A stretch of 64,000 nt of DNA from Rhabdobacter roseus (GCF_014202275.1 NZ_JACHGF010000009.1:124001-188000); one strand, 5' to 3'. Positions 41,455 through 52,500 are shown, counted from the stretch's first letter. Notes: a model not told the origin generated them from the sequence alone. Program-made: numbers and translations.

Positions 41455-44400
41455 ATGAAAAAAACCTTACTTAAAACTTCGGTCCTGGTATTGTCGGGCT
41501 TGGGGCTGGCCCTGATGGCCCCGCCCTGCTGGTCGCAGACCTACGCCATGGTGCAGCGGCAGCAGGAAAAGGCCAAAGCTGCAACCGCCCCGCAGCAGCT
41601 CCGGGATGTGCTCAAGACCCTGAAAAACCGCTACGGCGTCGACATTCTTTTTGAGGGTGGCTCCGTGGAGCGCATCACCGTAGCCCCCGAGCAGCTGGAT
41701 TTTAGCGAGAAGCTGGAAAAAAATCTGGACCGGGTACTTCAGGCCACGGGCTTGGAGTATAAAAAAGTAAAAAACGGTACCTACCTGATCGTTGAGAGCC
41801 AGCCAGCCAAGAAAATTTCCAGCATTGACACCCAACCGCTGAGCAACCGCCCGGCCGACGACTTTGCCCGGCAGGAAGCCGAAAAAAGCCACTCGCTGGG
41901 TAATTTGCTCCGGAGGGAGTCGCCGCAACCCGTGCTGGAACAAACCGTCAAGGGCCGGATCACGGATGAAGCCGGAGCAAGCCTGCCGGGTGTGAGCGTG
42001 GTGGTGAAAGGTACCCAGCGCGGCACCACCTCCAACGCCGATGGGGAGTTTGAGTTGAGCGTTCCCGGCTCGAGCTCGGTACTTGTGTTTAGTTTTGTGG
42101 GCTACCAAAGCAAAGAGATGACCGTGGGTAGCCAAACAACCCTGGCTATTTCGCTGCTCCCCAGCGACAACGCCCTGGAAGAGGTCGTGGTGGTAGGCTA
42201 CGGCTCGGTGCGGAAAAGCGACCTCACCGGCTCGGTGGCGCAGCTCAAAATGGACGGCACCAACGAGCTACCCGTTACGTCCGTAGAGCAAATGCTGCAA
42301 GGACGGGTATCAGGCGTGCAGATCACGCAGAACACCGGCGCGCCCGGCGGGGGGATTTCCTTTCTGGTACGGGGTGCTAACTCCGTCACGGGCTCCAACG
42401 AGCCGTTGGTGGTGATTGACGGGTACCCCGTCGAAAGTGGCTCGACCCGGCCTAACCTGGGCAACCGGGACGGGTTTTCGGATACGCCCGGCAACAACGC
42501 CCTGGCCAACCTCAACCCCAACGACATCGAGTCGGTGGAGATCCTGAAGGACGCCTCGGCCACGGCCATTTACGGCTCACGCGGTGCCAACGGCGTGGTA
42601 CTGATCACGACCAAGCGCGGCCAAGCCGGCAAGGAGCGCATTGAGTACAACTTCCGCTACGACCTGTCGCAGCTCCCCCGCAAGATCGGCGTCCTGAATA
42701 CCGAAGACTACATGGCCTACTCCAACGAGGCCTACCTCAACAGCGGCCGCGACTCGGTCTTCAACTACCTGGCGCTGGCCAACAGCCGCGGCGATAACTT
42801 CAACTGGCAGGATGTCATTTACCGTACTTCCAAAACCCAGATGCACCAGGTGTCGGTGTCGGGCGGGGACGAGCGGCTGCGGTACATGATTGCGGCCAAC
42901 TACCTGTCGCAGGAAGGCATTATCACCAATTCGGGCTTCAACCGCGGAACGGTCCGGGCCAACCTGGACCGCCAGGTCAACAAACGCCTAAAAGTAGGGC
43001 TCAACTTCAACGGGGCCATGAGCAAAACAACCTCCGTGCCGCAGTCGACCAGCAACGGAAATATCTCCGGCTCGGTGGTAGCAGGGGCGATTTTTAGCCG
43101 TCCGCTCGACAAGCCCTACACCGACGACGAAGAGCTGGACCTGGCGCTGATCGGCAACCCGGCTACGCTCATTACGCTCTCGGAAGACGACAACCGCGAC
43201 CGCACCGTGCTGCTCAACCTGTACGCCGAATACGAAATCGCGGATGGGCTCAAATTCCGGCTCAACACGGGAGTCAACGACCGCCAGACCCTGCGCCAAA
43301 CCTACTCCCCGCGGGGTACTTACTACGGTACTCAAAACGGTGGCCAGGCCTACCAGGGCGTGTCGGGCGCTTTTAATTACCTGACCGAGTACACCCTAAG
43401 CTACAACAAAGACATCACCGACCGCCACCGCGTCAACGCCGTGGGGGGCTTTACCTGGCAGGAGTGGACCGCTCGCGGGCTGGGGATCACGGTGCGGCAG
43501 TTCCCCAACGATAACCTCACCTACCACGACCTCCAGAGCGGCAACACCATCGAAAAACCCGCTACCAACACCCAGCAGTGGGCGCTGGCCTCGTGGCTGG
43601 GCCGGGTTAACTACAGCTTCGACAACAAGTACCTGGTCACCTTCACCGGCCGGACCGACGGCTCGACGCGCCTGGCTCCCGGTAGCAAGTGGAGCTTCTT
43701 CCCTTCTGTAGCGGTGGGCTGGAATATCCACAACGAAAACTTCATGAAGGGGCTGACCCAGATCTCGGAGTTCAAGATTCGGGCCAGCTACGGGATGTCC
43801 GGCAACCAATCCATTGGGGTAGGTTCTACCAACGCCCGTCTCAACACGGTTTCGGCCGTGGCCGATCAAAGCATCGTGGTAGGCTATACGCAGGCCAGCA
43901 TGGCCAACAACAGCCTGGGCTGGGAGCGTACTGCCCAATCCAACCTCGGGGCCGACATCTCCCTTTTTGATCACCGCCTCCGGCTGGGTTTTGATTACTA
44001 CAAAAAACGCACGACCGACCTGCTGCTGAACCTGCAGATCCCGCCTTCGACGGGCTTCACGACCTACGCCACCAACGTGGGTGAGATCGAAAACAAAGGT
44101 TTGGAGTTTGAGCTGGAGGGACGCATCTTCCGCGGTCTGTTCCGCTGGGACGCATCCGGTAATATTTCCTTCAACCGCAACAAGGTCATTCACCTGGGCG
44201 AACTACCCCGCATGACGGGCTCTACCTTTGGCGTTAATAACCTGTCGCAGCCGCTGCACATTGCCCTGCCCGGCTACCCCATCGGTTCCTACTTTGGCTA
44301 CCGGATCATCGGCGTGTACCAAACCCAGGAGGAGATCACCGCGGGCCCTTCGGATCCGGCTCGTCCTACCCCCGGCGACTACAAGTACGCCGACCTGGGC

Positions 44401-44970
44401 GGCCCCAACGGGGTACCTGACGGACAGATTACGGCCGACGACCGCACCGTCATCGGGAATCCTTATCCCGACTACATCTTTGGGTTAACCAACAATTTCT
44501 CCTGGAAAAACCTGACGCTCTCGGTACTATTCCAGGGTAGTGTGGGGCAGGACATCATCAACCTCAACCGCCACCAGCTCGACGCCATGAATCGGGTATC
44601 GTCCAACAACGTGCGGCAGGAAGCCTGGGACAACCGCTGGACCGGCCCCGGCACCAGCAATACCTACGCCAAGCCCACCACCTTCGGGTACCCCTTCCAG
44701 GGCCGTTTCACCGATTTTATCGTGGAGGACGGCTCGTTCGTTCGGTTGAAAAACATCACCATTGGCTACAACATTCCGGTGCAGAAGCTCAAGTTCGTCC
44801 GCTCGTTCCGGGTGTTTGCCACGGGTACCAACCTGCTCACGTTCACCAACTACAAAGGCTACGACCCCGAGATCAGTGGCAAGGGTGGCAACGCCATGAC
44901 CCCTGGCGTAGATTACGGCAGCATTCCCCAAATGAAAGTGTACTCTGCCGGCTTTAACGTAGGATTTTAA
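41455..44970 (+). CDS. SusC/RagA transporter with N-terminal STN sensor domain
   Basis: This protein of 1171 residues begins with a signal peptide and STN domain (about 45-120, LRDVLKTLKNRYGVDILFEGG). A linker, CarboxypepD_reg domain (KGRITDEAGASLPGVSVVVKGTQRGTT), TonB-box region (LEEVVVVGYGSVRKSDLTGSV), plug (IESVEILKDASATAIYGSRGANGVVLITTKRG) and a barrel ending in VGF follow. Composition is native throughout, unlike the paralogue at 29912. It signals through the FecR/ECF pair directly upstream. Confidence 0.97.
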   Translation: MKKTLLKTSVLVLSGLGLALMAPPCWSQTYAMVQRQQEKAKAATAPQQLRDVLKTLKNRYGVDILFEGGSVERITVAPEQLDFSEKLEKNLDRVLQATGLEYKKVKNGTYLIVESQPAKKISSIDTQPLSNRPADDFARQEAEKSHSLGNLLRRESPQPVLEQTVKGRITDEAGASLPGVSVVVKGTQRGTTSNADGEFELSVPGSSSVLVFSFVGYQSKEMTVGSQTTLAISLLPSDNALEEVVVVGYGSVRKSDLTGSVAQLKMDGTNELPVTSVEQMLQGRVSGVQITQNTGAPGGGISFLVRGANSVTGSNEPLVVIDGYPVESGSTRPNLGNRDGFSDTPGNNALANLNPNDIESVEILKDASATAIYGSRGANGVVLITTKRGQAGKERIEYNFRYDLSQLPRKIGVLNTEDYMAYSNEAYLNSGRDSVFNYLALANSRGDNFNWQDVIYRTSKTQMHQVSVSGGDERLRYMIAANYLSQEGIITNSGFNRGTVRANLDRQVNKRLKVGLNFNGAMSKTTSVPQSTSNGNISGSVVAGAIFSRPLDKPYTDDEELDLALIGNPATLITLSEDDNRDRTVLLNLYAEYEIADGLKFRLNTGVNDRQTLRQTYSPRGTYYGTQNGGQAYQGVSGAFNYLTEYTLSYNKDITDRHRVNAVGGFTWQEWTARGLGITVRQFPNDNLTYHDLQSGNTIEKPATNTQQWALASWLGRVNYSFDNKYLVTFTGRTDGSTRLAPGSKWSFFPSVAVGWNIHNENFMKGLTQISEFKIRASYGMSGNQSIGVGSTNARLNTVSAVADQSIVVGYTQASMANNSLGWERTAQSNLGADISLFDHRLRLGFDYYKKRTTDLLLNLQIPPSTGFTTYATNVGEIENKGLEFELEGRIFRGLFRWDASGNISFNRNKVIHLGELPRMTGSTFGVNNLSQPLHIALPGYPIGSYFGYRIIGVYQTQEEITAGPSDPARPTPGDYKYADLGGPNGVPDGQITADDRTVIGNPYPDYIFGLTNNFSWKNLTLSVLFQGSVGQDIINLNRHQLDAMNRVSSNNVRQEAWDNRWTGPGTSNTYAKPTTFGYPFQGRFTDFIVEDGSFVRLKNITIGYNIPVQKLKFVRSFRVFATGTNLLTFTNYKGYDPEISGKGGNAMTPGVDYGSIPQMKVYSAGFNVGF

Positions 44971-44998
44971 GTCACGAAAAAGAACCTAACGCGCAATC

Positions 44999-46687
44999 AT
45001 GAAAAGAACCTCTAAAATACTCACCGCAGCGCTCCTGTTGTCTTCTTTGTCGAGCTGCGACTTGACGGAAAATATCTACGACACGGCCATGTCGGAGACC
45101 TTCGTCAAGAGCCAGGAAGACGTCCCCTATGTACTCAATGGTACCTACAGCCTTTTGTCCAGTACCAATTTGTTCAAAAACGCCGTCAATAACCTCTACA
45201 TCACCGGAGCCGACGACATCGTAGGCACGGGTACTACCTCCTCGGCTTTTTCGCAAAAGGTGTATTCGTCCTCGACCAGCAACTTCGTAAGCTCCTGGAC
45301 GGGCTTTTTCCAGGTCATCAACAACGCCAACAAGCTGCGTGAAGACATGGAGCCCGTACCCATGAACGAAGCCTACAAGGCGCGCGTCACGGGCGAGCTG
45401 CTTTTCCTGCGCGGTGCGATGTACTTTGAGCTGGTGCGGCTGCACGGCGGAGTACCTCTGCGGCTGGAAGGCTCCAACGGCGGTACCACCGTCTTCAACG
45501 CTCCCCGCAACACCGTCGACGAAGTGTACGCCCAGATTTTCGCCGACTTCACCAAGGCCGAAGAGTTGTGTATTCCGTACAGCCAAATGCCGGCCATGGA
45601 GCGCGGCCACGCGACCAAAGGTGCCGCCCAGGCCCTGCTGGCCCTGGCGCACCTCACCTACGGCAACCAGCTGGATCTGCGCGGCGACAACGCCAAAGCC
45701 CGTGAGCACTACACGCAAGCACTCAGCTGGGCCAACCGCGTGATCCAGTCGGGCGAGTACAGCCTCATCCCGAACTACGCCGACCTCTGGGACGTAGAAA
45801 AAGAAACCGCCGCCTACCAGGAAGTGATCTGGAGTGTGCGGTTCACCCGCGACCCGCTCACCGCCGGAGCCAGCTCCAAGGGCTCCGAAATTACCAACCT
45901 CGCGCTGCCTCAAACGCTCTTCGGCCAGACCGGCTCCGGCGCGGCGGGTGGGGGTGCCTCCAACTACCGGATGCAGCCCTGGTTTTACAACTTCTACACC
46001 TCCGGTGATTTTGCCGGCGACTTCCGGGGCGAGGTATCGTTCCTGACCCGCTGGCCCTACCAAAACCAGGTGGGCGTGTACCGGCTGGCGTACCCGTTGG
46101 TCAAATCGGCTATTGATGCTCCCGAGTCGGTTGAAGCACAGCCGTACCTGTATAAGTACCGCGACCCCAAGGGCTTCGATAGCCGCAACCACGAGAACGA
46201 TTTCTTCTTCATGCGCCTGGCCGAGATCTACCTGATCAAAGCCGAAGCCGAAAACGAACTGAATGGCCCCACGGCCGCGGCCTACGAGGCGTTCAATAAG
46301 CTGCGGGAAAGAGCCCGCAACGCTAAAGGTACGATGCGGCAAGTACCCCGCAACCTGGAAACGGGCCTGACGAAGGAGGAATTCCGGCTGAAGATTTTCC
46401 ACGAGCGCGGCCTGGAGCTGGTGGGTGAAGGTCACCGCTGGTTTGACCTGGTGCGGATGCGCTACAAAGACAACAAACGCACCATGATGGAGTACCAGCT
46501 CGGCGAATTTGTGAAAACCATACCTCCCGGCTTGCCCAAATACAACGCCCTGCTGAACGTGTGGGAAGGCGGCCAGATGGACCCCACCACCATGCCCGCC
46601 TGGAACCCCAAGTTTTTACTCTTCCCGGTATCGGCCAACGAGTTAAACTCCAATCCGTCCTTTGGTCCGCAGAATCCCGGCTGGTGA
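44999..46687 (+). CDS. SusD/RagB family lipoprotein
   Basis: This protein of 562 residues has its lipidated cysteine at C20 (LSSLSSC). It carries KARVTGELLFLRGAMYFELVRLHGGVPLRLEG and a C-terminal FHERGLELVGEGHRWFDLVRMR typical of the family. It starts 28 bp after susC and is followed by a motif-built hairpin, which marks the end of the unit. Confidence 0.97.
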   Translation: MKRTSKILTAALLLSSLSSCDLTENIYDTAMSETFVKSQEDVPYVLNGTYSLLSSTNLFKNAVNNLYITGADDIVGTGTTSSAFSQKVYSSSTSNFVSSWTGFFQVINNANKLREDMEPVPMNEAYKARVTGELLFLRGAMYFELVRLHGGVPLRLEGSNGGTTVFNAPRNTVDEVYAQIFADFTKAEELCIPYSQMPAMERGHATKGAAQALLALAHLTYGNQLDLRGDNAKAREHYTQALSWANRVIQSGEYSLIPNYADLWDVEKETAAYQEVIWSVRFTRDPLTAGASSKGSEITNLALPQTLFGQTGSGAAGGGASNYRMQPWFYNFYTSGDFAGDFRGEVSFLTRWPYQNQVGVYRLAYPLVKSAIDAPESVEAQPYLYKYRDPKGFDSRNHENDFFFMRLAEIYLIKAEAENELNGPTAAAYEAFNKLRERARNAKGTMRQVPRNLETGLTKEEFRLKIFHERGLELVGEGHRWFDLVRMRYKDNKRTMMEYQLGEFVKTIPPGLPKYNALLNVWEGGQMDPTTMPAWNPKFLLFPVSANELNSNPSFGPQNPGW

Positions 46688-46712
46688 TTTTAGGTAGGGT
46701 AGATTTTGTCAC

Positions 46713-46746
46713 TTAGGTACTCCTATCTATAAATAGGGGTACCTAA
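46713..46746 (+). terminator. Terminator-like hairpin after susD
   Basis: TTAGGTACTCCTAT (46713-46726) and ATAGGGGTACCTAA (46733-46746) pair with one mismatch around a 6-nt loop. The stem holds the GTAC motif in both arms. No long T-run follows on the plus strand. Confidence 0.55.
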
Positions 46747-46770
46747 TTCATCGTTGTTAACTTTCGTGCT

Positions 46771-48324
46771 ATGCTACTTTTTCCCAACTGCTTTTTAAGT
46801 ACCTCCTTTCTCCGACCTATATCCACCCTTTTGCTGGTGGCGCTGGGTACCTTTGGTACCCTGGCTGCCCATCCCGACAGCACCGCTACTCCAGCTCCCA
46901 AGCCAGGTACCTATACCGACAAGGTTGTGGCGCATTACAAAAAACAACTGACCCAGGGCCTGGACGAGTACGGTCCCAAAAAGACAGCCTTCTGGATGGC
47001 CAGCCTCGACACCAAAACGGGCAAGTACCCCGCCGCCCCCACCCGCCCGGAGCACATCCCGCAGCGCGCCTACCTGGACCGCTACGTCGACGCGCCCAAG
47101 GGAGCCACGCTCTACTGGGACATGCCCTCCATCGTGGCAGCCATGAACCTCTCGGCCTTGACGAAGGATGATTTTTACCGAAAATCCGCCACCAACTACC
47201 TCAACGCATTCATCCAACATTGCGTAGCTGACAACGGTACTTTTCTCTGGGGCAACCACTACTACTACGACGCCTACCGCGACAGCACCATGAAGTTTGG
47301 CTCGACGCCCGTGGCCGTTAATCTAAAGACCGAAAGCGGAAATCTGCACGAAGCGCGGCCCATCATACCGGCCTGGGATGTGTTCTGGAAGCTTTCGCCG
47401 GACGTAATCAAAAAGCAGCTCATCGTCAGTACCGAAAACCACCTCGTCGATCCCGAAACGGGCGAATTTAACCGCCACGCCGACCGCAAAAGCGACCACG
47501 CCTTCATCGAGGCCGGGGGTATTCTGGTGTACACCATGGCTTGGCTGTACGACAAAACCAAAGACCCCAAGTACCAGCAGACCGCCGACCGCATCGCGGT
47601 GTTTAGTTTTGATAAACGCGACCGCACCACGGGCCTCATTCCGATCAGCCCCATGCACAACCGCTGGGACCGCGACGTCACCACCACCGAAGCGGGCCTC
47701 TGGGCGTCCTGCGTACTGAAATCCGCCGAATGGGCCGACAAAGCCCACGCCGCCAAGTGGGTAGGTATGGCCGACGAAGCCATGACCGCCTGGCTCAAGT
47801 ACAGCTTCGACGAAAAGAAACAACGCTACTACGGCATGTTGAACCTGGCCGACGGCAAACCCGTGTGGCGCACCGACAACTACCCCTACAAGCCCCAAAA
47901 CTACGCCGACGTGTGGGAGCCGCTGTTCCCCACCCACAACTACCCCATTTCGCTGGCCGAAAGCTGCCTGATGCTTTACAAACACACCAAAAAAGAGCAG
48001 TACCGCCAGGCCGTGGACCGCTGGGTGACGACGATTCGGGAGGAGATGCCCGCCCGCCAGGGCAAAGGTGCCTACGCCGAGCAGTACGGCCGCGTGATCC
48101 ACTTTCTGCTGAGCTGCCACGAGCAGTTGGGGGGTACTTCGTATAAAGCGCTGGCTACGCAAGTGGCCGACGAAGCCGTGCGGGTACTTTGGGCGCAGGA
48201 TATGTTCCGGAGCCACCCCGGCGAAGACCGCTACGACGCCGTAGACGGCACGGGCATTCTGGCGCTGAGCCTGCTCTGGCTGGATTCGGGCAAAAAGCCG
48301 GACATGATGGGCCTTTATTTCTGA
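46771..48324 (+). CDS. Exported putative (alpha/alpha)-barrel glycan-active enzyme
   Basis: This 517-residue protein has a signal peptide. Regularly spaced helices with aromatic-rich turns (GATLYWDMPSIVAAMNLSAL, LWGNHYYYDAYRDSTMKF, ESGNLHEARPIIPAWDVFWKL, NRHADRKSDHAFIEAGG, NYADVWEPLFPTHNYP) suggest a six- or seven-hairpin barrel, as in unsaturated glycuronyl hydrolases and several polysaccharide lyases. The conserved-looking His, Glu, Tyr and Asp residues lie in those turns. I cannot assign a CAZy family. Location at the head of a run of exported catabolic genes supports a glycan role. The ATG follows a weak TAACTTTC promoter-like sequence. Confidence 0.6.
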   Translation: MLLFPNCFLSTSFLRPISTLLLVALGTFGTLAAHPDSTATPAPKPGTYTDKVVAHYKKQLTQGLDEYGPKKTAFWMASLDTKTGKYPAAPTRPEHIPQRAYLDRYVDAPKGATLYWDMPSIVAAMNLSALTKDDFYRKSATNYLNAFIQHCVADNGTFLWGNHYYYDAYRDSTMKFGSTPVAVNLKTESGNLHEARPIIPAWDVFWKLSPDVIKKQLIVSTENHLVDPETGEFNRHADRKSDHAFIEAGGILVYTMAWLYDKTKDPKYQQTADRIAVFSFDKRDRTTGLIPISPMHNRWDRDVTTTEAGLWASCVLKSAEWADKAHAAKWVGMADEAMTAWLKYSFDEKKQRYYGMLNLADGKPVWRTDNYPYKPQNYADVWEPLFPTHNYPISLAESCLMLYKHTKKEQYRQAVDRWVTTIREEMPARQGKGAYAEQYGRVIHFLLSCHEQLGGTSYKALATQVADEAVRVLWAQDMFRSHPGEDRYDAVDGTGILALSLLWLDSGKKPDMMGLYF

Positions 48325-48413
48325 ACTGAGGAGGTACCTTGAAGGCAAATAAGTGGAACCGCGCTGGTGGGTCATTTACAATTAAGTACCTGTACGTTAA
48401 TGCATTCTTGAAC

Positions 48414-49478
48414 ATGGCACAAAATTCACGACGCGACTTTCTGAAAAAATCCACGCTGGGCGTATCCACGCTGGGAGCCACCACGCTGGGCGTATCCACG
48501 CTGGGTTTGACTGGACTTTCGGCCCAGGCGGAGGTACTTCCAAAGCCCCAGGTACCTCATCCGGCCCGCCAGGTGTGGGTAGCTACCCTCACCCAGCACA
48601 ACATGGAAGGTACTTCCTGCGAGCAGGTGATCCAGGCGGCGCTGAAACAAATGGAAAACGCCCTGCCCTTCCGGCCCGACATCATCTGCCTGCCGGAGGT
48701 GTTTCACGTGGCGGGCGTCAAGGGCGGACGGCCCTCCATCACCCAAACCGCCGAAGATGGCAGCGGCAAGGTCATCGGTCCTTTCCAGGCATTTGCCAAA
48801 CAGCACCGCTGCTACGTCATCTGCAGCGTCTACGCCCTGGAAAACGGCCGCTACTACAATTCCGCCTTTGTCATCGACCGCCAGGGACAGGTCGTTGGCA
48901 AGTACCACAAGATCCGACCCACCACCGGCGAGATGGACAAGGGCATTTCGCCCGGCCCGCTCGACCCGCCCGTCTTCAAGACCGACTTCGGTACCATCGG
49001 CATCCAGACCTGCTTTGACATTGAGTGGCCCGACGGCTGGCGGCGCCTGCGCCAGAAGGGCGCCGAGCTGGTGTTCTGGACCTCGGCCTTTGCGGGCGGC
49101 AAGATGGTCAATACCATGGCCTGGCTCAATAAGTACCCCGTGGTGTCGAGCACGCGCAAGGGTACCACCAAGATCTGCGACGTGACGGGCGAGGAACTGG
49201 CCGTGAGCGGTAGCTACAGCCGCTGGGGCGTGTGCGCGCCCATCAATTTGGAAAAGGTATTTTTGCACACTTATCCGTACAACCAGCAATTCCCGGCCAT
49301 TCAGCAGAAGTACGGCCAAAAGGTACGCATCTATACGCTCCACGAGGAGGAGTTTTCCATCATTGAGAGCATGGACCCGGAGGTGAAAGTGGCCGACATC
49401 ATGCGGGAGTTTAACCTCAAAACGCACGAAGAGCACATGCAGATCGCCGAAAACGAGCAAAAAAAATTCTGGCTGTAA
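48414..49478 (+). CDS. Tat-exported nitrilase-fold carbon-nitrogen hydrolase
   Basis: This protein of 354 residues starts at ATG 48414. The Tat signal is SRRDFLKK, followed by a hydrophobic part made of repeats STLGV-STLGA-TTLGV-STLGL. The catalytic triad of the nitrilase superfamily is present: E95 in CLPEVF, K166 in GKYHKIRPT and C200 in IQTCFDIEWPD. It should hydrolyse an amide or carbamoyl bond, possibly on an amidated sugar acid. Export of a nitrilase-type enzyme is unusual but occurs in similar Bacteroidota and Planctomycetota gene sets. It lies 89 bp after the preceding gene. Confidence 0.9.
   Translation: MAQNSRRDFLKKSTLGVSTLGATTLGVSTLGLTGLSAQAEVLPKPQVPHPARQVWVATLTQHNMEGTSCEQVIQAALKQMENALPFRPDIICLPEVFHVAGVKGGRPSITQTAEDGSGKVIGPFQAFAKQHRCYVICSVYALENGRYYNSAFVIDRQGQVVGKYHKIRPTTGEMDKGISPGPLDPPVFKTDFGTIGIQTCFDIEWPDGWRRLRQKGAELVFWTSAFAGGKMVNTMAWLNKYPVVSSTRKGTTKICDVTGEELAVSGSYSRWGVCAPINLEKVFLHTYPYNQQFPAIQQKYGQKVRIYTLHEEEFSIIESMDPEVKVADIMREFNLKTHEEHMQIAENEQKKFWL
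48451..48510. repeat. Four 15-bp tandem repeats inside the Tat signal peptide
   Basis: Units at 48451, 48466, 48481 and 48496 all start CCACGCTGGG; units 1 and 3 are identical (ccacgctgggcgtat). Each is five codons (S/T-T-L-G-x). Read as reverse complement and rotated, the unit CGTGGATACGCCCAG matches 13 of 15 bases of the array at 54285. Confidence 0.9.
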
Positions 49479-49531
49479 AGCGTGTACCTCTGCCAATCTT
49501 TCCTACTTTTTGCCCAAACTACCCTAACCCC

Positions 49532-49559
49532 CAAGTACCCCTGCCCGCCGGGGTACTTG
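49532..49559 (+). terminator. Hairpin after the nitrilase-fold gene
   Basis: CAAGTACCCC (49532-49541) pairs perfectly with GGGGTACTTG (49550-49559) around an 8-nt loop. It is another inverted pair of the AAGTACC/GGTACTT motif at a gene end; no T-run follows. Confidence 0.55.
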
Positions 49560-49584
49560 TACACGTGGCGACAAGACCTACCTC

Positions 49585-52500
49585 ATGACCTCAAAAGCGC
49601 TGAAACTAGCGGTACTTATTGGCTTGCAGCTGGGCGTACTGGCCTGCCTGACAGCCAGGAAAAACAGCACTACCACTTCCCCCTTGGACCAGGTAGCGGG
49701 CAACGAAGGAGTGGCTCGCTACATGAAAACCTTTGAAGGCCGCGGGGCCCTGGCCGACGACTCCGAACCTACCGCCCCGGCGGAAGCGCTGGCGAAGTTC
49801 AGGTACCCCGACGACCTGGCGCTGGATCTGGTACTGGCCGAGCCCGCCGTGCGGCAGCCCGTGGAGGTGAGCTTCGACCACCGCGGGCGGCTCTGGGTGG
49901 TGCAGTACCACCAGTATCCGTATCCGCAGGGCCTGAAGGTGGTGAGCATGGACAACCATCTGCGGGCGAAGTTTGACAAAGTACCCGCGCCACCACCGGG
50001 AGCCACCAAAGGAGCCGATAAGATCACGATTTTTGAAGATACCAACGGCGACGGAACGTTTGACAAAACCACCGACGCCATCACCGGCCTCAACATCGCC
50101 ACCAGCGTTATTCTGGGAAGAAACAAAGTCTGGGTACTCAATCCGCCCTACCTCCTGGCCTACCCCGACCCGAACGGCGACGGCCTACCCGACGGCCAGC
50201 CCGAAGTACACCTGGAAGGCTTTGGCCTGGAAGATACCCACGCCGTGGCCAACAGCCTGCGCTGGGGTCCCGACGGCTGGCTTTACGGCGCGCAGGGCAG
50301 CACCACCACGGCCACCATTCAGTCTGCCGTTTCCAAGAACGTACACTTTCTGGGGCAGGCCATTTGGCGGTACCACCCCGACAGCCGGGTGTTTGAAATC
50401 TTTGCCGAAGGCGGCGGAAATACGTTTTACATCGAAATCGACGACAAAGGGCGCCTCTACTCGGGCGACAACGGCCTGTCGCGCGGGCAGTACTACAAGC
50501 AGGGCGGGTACTATACCAAAAACATCGACAAGCACGGTCCGCATACCAACCCTTATGCCCTGGGAATTTTGCCCAATATGGCCCTTGAGGGCGACCGCAA
50601 GCGCTTTACCCACGCCTGGGTCAAGTACCAGGGAGGTACCTTGCCCGCCCGCTACCAGGACGCCATGCTGGCCCTGAACCCGCTGCACAGCTACCTCCAG
50701 CTTACACGCCTACAACCCACGGGCTCCACCTTCAGTACCCTGGACGAAGCCCGTATTCTGGAAACGACCGACCACTGGTTTCGGCCCGTCGACCTCAAAG
50801 TAGGCCCCGACGGAGCCGTGTACCTGGCCGACTGGTACGACAGTCGCCTGACGCACATCGACCCGCGCGACACCTGGCACAAAGCCAGTGGGCGGATCTA
50901 CCGGCTGCGCGCCAGGGACGGCCAACCGGCTCCCAAGTTTGACCTAAGTACCTACTCCAGCGAGCAGCTCGTTGCGCTGCTGGGGCACCCCAACAAGTGG
51001 TTTCGCCAGCAGGCCCTGGTTCAGTTGGGAAACCGAAAGGATAAATCCCTGGTAGCTAGTCTACAAAGTACCCTCCGGGCCGACACCAGCCAGCTGGCTC
51101 TGGAAGCGCTCTGGGCCCTCCACCTGAGCGGCGGCTTCGACGACGCTACGGCCACCGTAGCGCTGGCCCACGCCAATCCGTACGTGCGGATGTGGGCCGT
51201 ACGGCTGCTGGGCGACGCCCATCAAGTACCTCCCGCCCTTTCTACACAACTTACTCAGTTAGCTACCACCGAGCCGCATCCCGAAGTACGCAGCCAACTC
51301 GCCGCTACGGCCAAGCGCCTGCCCGGCCCCGACGCGCTGCCCCTGCTCAAAAACCTGATCAAGTACCACGACGATGCCGCCGACCGGGACATTCCCCTAC
51401 AGCTGTGGTGGGCGCTGGAAGCCAAGGCCGAGTCGGACCGGGAAGCGGTACTGGCGCTTTTTGAAGACCCCACTTTCTGGGAACGAAAGGTCGTTTCGGG
51501 TACAATCCTGGAGCGCCTCATGCAGCGCTACCTCATGGCGGGCGGTCCGGCCAATGTGGCCAGCTGTACCCGCTTGCTCACGCTGGCCCCCAGCGCCGGG
51601 TACGCCAAGGTACTTTTGGCGGGCCTACAAAAAGGCTTGCGGGGTGCCGAAGCCACGGCTTTGCCCGCGGAGCTGCTGCAGGCGCTGCGGCCGTACCAGG
51701 CCGAGCTGCGGGAGGAATCCCTGGCGCTGGCGCTACGACAAGCCCAGCCCGACGCCCTACCGCAGGCGCTGGCCCTCATTGCCGACTCCACCACCGAGGA
51801 ACGGGAGCGGCTCAGCTACGTCCGGATTTTGGGAGAAATCAATCAGCCCGCGGCGGTACCTACGCTGCTGAGCGTCGTGGAAAGTACCCATTCGACCGCG
51901 CCTCTGCGCCAGGCCGCGCTGCGCGCGCTGCAACGCTACGAGGCTACCGACATAGGCCTGCGGGTGCTGGCGGCGTACCCGGACAAGCTCCGGGTGGATC
52001 AGGACGTGCAGGCGGCGGCTCTGGCACTCTTTGCGAGCCGCACTACCTGGGCCCGCCAGCTGGTACAGCAGCTGGAAAGTACCCCGCCGCCCATGAGCCG
52101 GGACGAAGTACCCACGTCCACCATCCGGCAGCTCCAGCTCCTCAACGACCCTACCCTCCACGAAGCCATCCAGCGGCTTTGGCCCCAGGCCCGGCTGGCT
52201 ACCTCCGCCGAAAAAACGGAGCGCATTGCGCAGATAGGTACTTTGATCCAAGCCGGTACCGGCGACGCGCAGGCAGGGCAGACGGTATTTACCAACCGCT
52301 GCGGAAGCTGTCACCGGCTCTTCGACCAAGGTGGCACCATCGGCCCCGACCTCACCGGCTACGACCGCTCCAACCTCAACTACCTGCTTTTTAACACCAT
52401 CGACCCCAGCGCCGACATTCGGGAGGGCTACGTCAACTACCTCATCACGACGCAGGACGGGCGCACGCTCTTCGGAAAGATGAAGGCCCGCACGGGTACT

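Noticed and set aside
44972-46435. Minus-strand frame of 487 codons opposite the second-unit susD
   Set aside because: It overlaps a complete SusD gene and shows no family motifs; it is a shadow frame caused by GC-rich codon use.
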